A stretch of 38,063 nucleotides of DNA from Ancylobacter lacus (lineage in GTDB: Bacteria; Pseudomonadota; Alphaproteobacteria; Rhizobiales; Xanthobacteraceae): positions 1 through 38,063 of the forward strand of contig NZ_JAHBGE010000077.1 in NCBI RefSeq assembly GCF_018390635.1. Direction: 5' to 3'. The translations under genes and the position numbers were made by a program. Positions 34,626 through 38,063 of this stretch are shown piece by piece; the stretch's first letter is position 1, and each line of letters opens with the position of its first letter. The notes under the pieces are model-generated. The model worked only from the letters and a program-made list of their open reading frames with translations, was not told where the DNA came from and ran no database searches.

Positions 34626-34650
34626 AACTTTGAAAAAATCATTAAGTTCC
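34626..34650 (-). promoter_or_regulatory. EcfG-type promoter before the unknown secreted protein
   Basis: On the minus strand, GGAAC (34650-34646), 16 bases, AGTT (34629-34626), in the gap between the kinase stop and the next gene. One base departs from the CGTT consensus. Confidence 0.5.
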
Positions 34651-34692
34651 TTCGCAGCCGTTCTCACATACCCGTGTGAGATCGCCGGCCGT

Positions 34693-36015
34693 TCAGCGCA
34701 CGATGGTCACGTGCTGCTCGGGCACGACGACGTGGCACATGACGCCTTCGGGCTCGAAGGCGAGCACAACCTCGCCGTCCAGCGCCCGCGACAGATTGCG
34801 CTCGATAACCAGCGATCCGAAGCCGCGGCCAGCGGGCGTGGTGACCTTGGGCCCGCCCTTTTCGGTCCAGTTGAGGTCGATGCCGCCGCCCTCTTCGAGG
34901 CTGCGGCGGGCCCAGTGGATGAGCACATGCCCGCCTGGAACGGAGAGAGCACCGTATTTCGCCGCGTTGGTCGACAGTTCGTGCAGGGCAAGACCGAGAT
35001 TCTGCGCCGCTTCGGGCTTCAACAGGATGTCCGGTCCCTCGATCGTGACCTGACTGCCCTCGCGGTTGAGGTGATGGCCGAGCTGCGAGCGCACCATGTC
35101 GCCGAGGGACGCACCGTGCCAGCTTTCCTGCACCAGAAGGTCATGGGAGCGGGCCAGGGCCTGCAGCCGGGCACTGAACTGTTCGACGAAGTCGTCGATG
35201 GTGCCGGCATGGCGTGCCGTCTGGCGTGCCATCGCCTGAATGACCGCGAGAAGGTTCTTGGACCGATGGGTAAGCTCGCGCATCAGCATCCGCAGATGCT
35301 GCTCGTTCTCCTTGCGGTCGGTCACGTCCACCGCGGCGCCGGTCAGGCCGATGGTGGCGCCATTGAGATCGCGCAGCGGCTCGATATGCAGGTCATACCA
35401 GCGCTTGGCGCCTTCCTCATCAACCTCCACCTCGCCCTTGCGGGTCTCGTTGGCCGCGAAGGCTTCGCGCTTGAGGTTGGCGATGGGGCGGGCGTGCTTC
35501 TCGTCCAGCAGGTCGAGATCGGTCGAGCCGAGCACCCGCTCGATCGGCAGGCCGAAAAGTGGCTTGCTGATCGAGGTGTACCGCAGGTCGCCATCCTGGG
35601 TGAAGATGGCGACGTTCGAGCCACGAAGGGCCATCTCGTACCGCTGCAGCGCGGTGGCGAGTTCCAGCGTCAGCCTCCGCTGTTCGCTGGCAAAAGTTCC
35701 GGGGGAGGGGAGGTTCAGCAGCGAACGGTAGTTGGACCAGAGCGCGATGGCTCCCGCCACGGCGGTCAGAGACACGACCACGCGGGCCGTGCTCTGAAAC
35801 AGCGTGATCAACGCTCCGTTGTCGAAGCTGATGAGAATGGAGAGCACGCCGACGGCCATGATCAGCGTTCCCAGCAGGAACACCAGCCAACGCACGCCGC
35901 GCGGCAGATCGCGCCGAATCTGCAGCAGGCGGAAAACTCCGGCTGCAATGGCGAGCGACGATGCCGCGGTGACGACACGCGTCACTGCGTCAAGATCTGT
36001 CAGCATACCTTCCAT
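34693..36015 (-). CDS. HWE-family sensor histidine kinase (candidate PhyK)
   Basis: A membrane sensor kinase of 440 residues. Three hydrophobic segments (about 11-31, 43-63, 72-93) are followed by a PAS domain at about 120-235. The H box follows (MRELTHRSKNLLAVIQAMA, phosphorylated His250). The ATPase part has HELSTNAAKYGALS (345-358), and WTE at 383-385 provides the W and E that name the HWE family. It starts 10 bases after the phyR stop, so the two form an operon. By position it is the likely kinase for PhyR; in characterised systems that kinase (PhyK) is of the related HisKA_2 class. The direct partnership is inference. Confidence 0.88.
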   Translation of the reverse strand: MEGMLTDLDAVTRVVTAASSLAIAAGVFRLLQIRRDLPRGVRWLVFLLGTLIMAVGVLSILISFDNGALITLFQSTARVVVSLTAVAGAIALWSNYRSLLNLPSPGTFASEQRRLTLELATALQRYEMALRGSNVAIFTQDGDLRYTSISKPLFGLPIERVLGSTDLDLLDEKHARPIANLKREAFAANETRKGEVEVDEEGAKRWYDLHIEPLRDLNGATIGLTGAAVDVTDRKENEQHLRMLMRELTHRSKNLLAVIQAMARQTARHAGTIDDFVEQFSARLQALARSHDLLVQESWHGASLGDMVRSQLGHHLNREGSQVTIEGPDILLKPEAAQNLGLALHELSTNAAKYGALSVPGGHVLIHWARRSLEEGGGIDLNWTEKGGPKVTTPAGRGFGSLVIERNLSRALDGEVVLAFEPEGVMCHVVVPEQHVTIVR

Positions 36016-36025
36016 CGGCGAGCGC

Positions 36026-36829
36026 TCAGGCGGTCGCGCGCTGCTCCCGTGGGCGTGCCTTTCGCTCGAAGAACAGCGCCTGGCTGATGACCGCCGCCAC
36101 GGTCGACGGCTGGAAAGGCTTGGCGATGAGGAAGGCGGGCTCCGGGCGGACGCCGGTGAGGAAGCGCTCGGGATAGGCGGTGATGAAGATCACCGGCACT
36201 TCGACGCTTTCGATGAGTTCGTTGACGGCGTCGAGCCCCGAGCTTCCATCCGCAAGCTGGATATCGGCGAGGACGAGGCCGGGGGTGCGGCGGCGTGCCA
36301 GCGCGACGGCTTCGGAGTGGGTGCGCGCAATGCCGGTGACGCGATGGCCCAGCCCCTCGACCAAACCCTCAAGGTCGAGTGCGATGAACGGCTCGTCCTC
36401 GATGATGAGCACGTCGGTCGCGATCTCGGCCGCAAGTTCACGGCCGGCTTCTTCTACTAGTCCCCGCAGCCGTGTGGCCGGAACATCCAGCACGGCGGCC
36501 GCATCGTTCTCGTCGAAACCCTCGAGCGAGACGAGCAGGAAGGCCTGCCGCACCAGGGGCGTGATATGGCCGAGCCGCTGCTCGCCACGAATGGCGGGTG
36601 TGACGGGATCGACTTCATTGTTGATGGCGACGGAGTTCCACAGCCGGGTGAGCAGCCGATAGAGCGATACCCGCGTATCGACCGTCCGGTCGAACGCCTC
36701 GGGGTCGGCGATGATCGCCTCGAGCAGGGCGGTAACATAGGCGTCGCCCGCGGATTGGCTACCGCACAGCGCGCGTGCATAACGGCGAAGGAAAGGCAGG
36801 TGCTGCGCGACCAGCTGCGATGTGCTCAC
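36026..36829 (-). CDS. phyR: General stress response anti-anti-sigma regulator PhyR
   Basis: Central switch of the alphaproteobacterial general stress response. The 267-residue protein has an N-terminal ECF-sigma-like domain (about 1-135) that mimics EcfG, and a C-terminal receiver domain with acidic Glu144/Asp145, phosphorylation site Asp189 in LADIQLADGSSG, Thr217 and Lys237. Phosphorylation at Asp189 exposes the sigma-like domain to bind NepR and free EcfG. The GTG start at 36829 has GGGGAG about 6 bases upstream. It is divergent from nepR-ecfG, and both have stress-type promoters in the shared gap. Confidence 0.97.
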   Translation of the reverse strand: MSTSQLVAQHLPFLRRYARALCGSQSAGDAYVTALLEAIIADPEAFDRTVDTRVSLYRLLTRLWNSVAINNEVDPVTPAIRGEQRLGHITPLVRQAFLLVSLEGFDENDAAAVLDVPATRLRGLVEEAGRELAAEIATDVLIIEDEPFIALDLEGLVEGLGHRVTGIARTHSEAVALARRRTPGLVLADIQLADGSSGLDAVNELIESVEVPVIFITAYPERFLTGVRPEPAFLIAKPFQPSTVAAVISQALFFERKARPREQRATA

Positions 36830-36866
36830 AGACGTCTCCCCGTAGGACTTCCAGTAATCGCAGCCT

Positions 36867-36892
36867 AACGCGCTCTGCCCGTGATGGGTTCC
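36867..36892 (-). promoter_or_regulatory. EcfG-type promoter of phyR
   Basis: On the minus strand, GGAAC (36892-36888), 17 bases, CGTT (36870-36867): an exact match to the general stress response consensus, 38 bases before the phyR GTG. Confidence 0.8.
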
Positions 36893-36932
36893 TTGTCGCC
36901 GTAAAAAAATCGTTCGAATTTATCTCGACGCG

Positions 36933-36957
36933 GGAACCTGGCGCCGCCTGGCTGGTT
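36933..36957 (+). promoter_or_regulatory. EcfG-type promoter of nepR-ecfG
   Basis: GGAAC (36933-36937), 16 bases, GGTT (36954-36957), about 50 bases before nepR. It fits autoregulation of the sigma factor. Confidence 0.65.
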
Positions 36958-37009
36958 AGAGCCGTACCAAGCGGCGGATGTGGAGTGTTCCGGGCGCTCG
37001 GGAGGCCTA

Positions 37010-37300
37010 ATGTCGGGACGAAAAAGCATGGAAGACGAGCAGGCGGAAGCTGGATCCGTTCGGACCGGCGGAGCGACGGTTTCCCAGATGCGCAGGGGTG
37101 ATTCCGCGGTTGCGCCAGGAACCACGTTGAGCCGCGACGTTCAGTCGAAGATCGGTCAGCACCTGCGCGCCATGTATGACGATGTCGTGCGGCAGGGGGT
37201 GCCGGATCGATTCCTCGATCTGCTGTCCCAGCTCGATGAGCGGGAAGGCGCGGCAAAGGGCGAGAAGAGCGACGGCTCCGCCGGGGAGAATGAGCGGTGA
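37010..37300 (+). CDS. nepR: Anti-sigma factor NepR
   Basis: Small anti-sigma factor that holds EcfG inactive until phosphorylated PhyR takes it away. The 96-residue protein has the family core at about 47-76 (KIGQHLRAMYDDVV, then GVPDRFLDLLSQLD), two helices that wrap the sigma factor. The tails on both sides are charged and probably disordered, as usual for NepR. The ATG at 37010 is preferred because GGAGG ends 4 bases before it; starts at 36980 and 37028 are possible. Its stop overlaps the ecfG GTG as GTGA, so the pair is coupled. Confidence 0.93.
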   Translation: MSGRKSMEDEQAEAGSVRTGGATVSQMRRGDSAVAPGTTLSRDVQSKIGQHLRAMYDDVVRQGVPDRFLDLLSQLDEREGAAKGEKSDGSAGENER

Positions 37301-37851
37301 GCAAGTTCGATCCCGCGCTGCGCAACGAGATCATCGAGGCGATCCCCAATCTGCGCGCTTTCGCCATTTCACTGAGTGGAAGCGTCGATCGGGCTGATGA
37401 TCTGGTGCAGGAGACGCTGCTGCGTGCCTTCGCCAATATTTCGAGCTTTCGGCCGGGCACCAACCTCTCGGCCTGGCTCTTCACCATTCTGCGGAACCTG
37501 TTCCGCTCGGAGTACCGCAAGCGGCGCCGCGAGGTGCCGGACAGCGACGGGCTTTTCGCCGCGACGCTGACGACCAACCCTGATCAGACCACCCATCTCG
37601 ATTTCGAGGATTTCCGGGCGGCGCTGGATCGGCTTCCCCCGGACCAGCGCGAGGCGCTCGTTCTGGTGGGTGCGTCCGGCTTTTCCTATGAAGAGGCGGC
37701 CGATATCTGCCAGTGCGCTGTCGGCACCATCAAGAGCCGCGTCAATCGTGCCCGTCGCCGGCTTGGCGAGATGCTCTCCATCGATACGGCAGAAGACTTC
37801 GGCCCCGACCAGCCGACCCGTGCGGCGATTGCCGCCGTGCACCGTCCCTGA
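37297..37851 (+). CDS. ecfG: ECF sigma factor EcfG (general stress response)
   Basis: Group ECF15 sigma factor that directs RNA polymerase to general stress genes. The 184-residue protein has sigma region 2 at about 10-75 (DDLVQETLLRAFANISSFRPG, LSAWLFTILRNLFRSEYRKR) and region 4 at about 105-160 (LDRLPPDQREALVLVGASGF, YEEAADICQCAVGTIKSRVNRAR). The GTG start overlaps the end of nepR. The gene order phyR<>nepR-ecfG is the classical arrangement. Two strong hairpins follow the stop, and a converging gene probably lies beyond. Confidence 0.97.
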   Translation: MSKFDPALRNEIIEAIPNLRAFAISLSGSVDRADDLVQETLLRAFANISSFRPGTNLSAWLFTILRNLFRSEYRKRRREVPDSDGLFAATLTTNPDQTTHLDFEDFRAALDRLPPDQREALVLVGASGFSYEEAADICQCAVGTIKSRVNRARRRLGEMLSIDTAEDFGPDQPTRAAIAAVHRP

Positions 37852-37929
37852 TCTCTTTCCATACGTTTCGACACGTCGCGGCCCTGTCTCCCGGTGACTG
37901 AACGTCGGCGGGGAGCGGGTGGCTTCGCC

Positions 37930-37951
37930 CATGCGGCGTGCCCGCCGCATG
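37930..37951. terminator. Hairpin downstream of ecfG
   Basis: CATGCGGCG (37930-37938) pairs with CGCCGCATG (37943-37951) over 9 bp, loop TGCC. No U tract. Confidence 0.4.
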
Positions 37952-37967
37952 GAGCGCGGCTTGTATG

Positions 37968-38007
37968 CAGCGCCCACGCCGGCGTGTGAGCGGCGGCGTG
38001 GGCGCTG
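37968..38007. terminator. Large hairpin between ecfG and a convergent gene
   Basis: A perfect 14-bp stem, CAGCGCCCACGCCG (37968-37981) with CGGCGTGGGCGCTG (37994-38007), and a 12-base loop. Lacking U runs on both sides, it is best read as a bidirectional terminator or mRNA-end structure between convergent genes. Confidence 0.5.
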
Positions 38008-38021
38008 TGTAAGCGTCGTCC

Positions 38022-38063
38022 TCAGGCCACGTTACTGAGGGTGGGCTTGGTGGGATAGGCCCA
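38022..38063 (-). CDS. Possible C-terminal end of a convergent gene (partial)
   Basis: On the minus strand a frame enters from beyond the window and reads WAYPTKPTLSNVA before TGA at 38024-38022. The hairpin at 37968-38007 lies just past the stop, which supports a gene ending here. Thirteen residues are too few to name a product. Confidence 0.3.
   Translation of the reverse strand, partial: WAYPTKPTLSNVA

Noticed and set aside
37107..37130. GGAAC-N15-CGTT inside nepR as another stress promoter
   Set aside because: The spacer is too short and it lies within coding sequence.

Overview
The window is high-GC chromosomal DNA, dense with genes and short intergenic gaps. Gene content points to an alphaproteobacterium of the order Rhizobiales (Hyphomicrobiales). 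The markers are the cell-cycle regulator GcrA, the PhyR-NepR-EcfG general stress response module, a HisZ/HisG pair, a double-length dCTP deaminase, a SAM-II riboswitch in front of metZ, and argD-argF-hslO gene order. A Xanthobacteraceae-like host (Ancylobacter, Starkeya, Xanthobacter or a relative) is my inference. No phage, insertion sequence, CRISPR array or tRNA gene was seen; this reads as core genome.

Layout. 1-876: no convincing gene. 877-4519: hisZ-hisG, then convergent cysG (siroheme synthase), which overlaps the end of hisG. 4620-7339, minus strand: a UPF0114 membrane protein, an uncharacterised secreted protein, msrA and a small membrane protein. 7447-11567: a TetR-type operator and promoter driving a three-domain lysophospholipid flippase/acyltransferase/acyl-ACP synthetase fusion and its co-transcribed TetR regulator. 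11604-14348, minus: SRP RNA (ffs), dnaX and ybaB, then a small secreted protein with a CPPGYH...CWPN repeat. 14548-17167: a small secreted protein, nudC, and convergent dCTP deaminase. 17410-22101, plus: SAM-II riboswitch and metZ, then apaG, trkH and argE. 22145-25401, minus: argD-argF and hslO. 25402-25772: a regulatory intergenic region with four GANTC sites, divergent to gcrA. 25773-27140, plus: gcrA and a YgjP-like metalloprotease. 27193-33969, minus: a PRC-barrel protein, glnD, an AEC transporter and PBP1A. 34081-37851: the general stress response locus, with an uncharacterised secreted protein, an HWE histidine kinase and phyR on the minus strand, and nepR-ecfG on the plus strand. After 37851: paired hairpins and probably the end of a convergent gene.

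How the genes connect. Stress sensing: the membrane HWE kinase probably phosphorylates PhyR. PhyR then binds NepR and frees the sigma factor EcfG. I read GGAAC-N16/17-(C/G/A)GTT promoters in front of phyR, nepR-ecfG, the PRC-barrel gene and the uncharacterised 136-residue secreted protein, so the locus looks autoregulated and carries two effector candidates. Sulfur and methionine: cysG (siroheme for sulfite reductase) and SAM-controlled metZ. Arginine: argE, argD and argF, with an argD promoter whose spacer contains a GANTC (CcrM methylation) site beside gcrA. Nitrogen: glnD.

I found no clearly new multi-gene system. The best leads are regulatory: the argD/gcrA intergenic region, the metZ riboswitch with a Shine-Dalgarno displaced from the aptamer, and the stress-promoter-driven unknown gene with a possible 36-codon ORF ahead of it.
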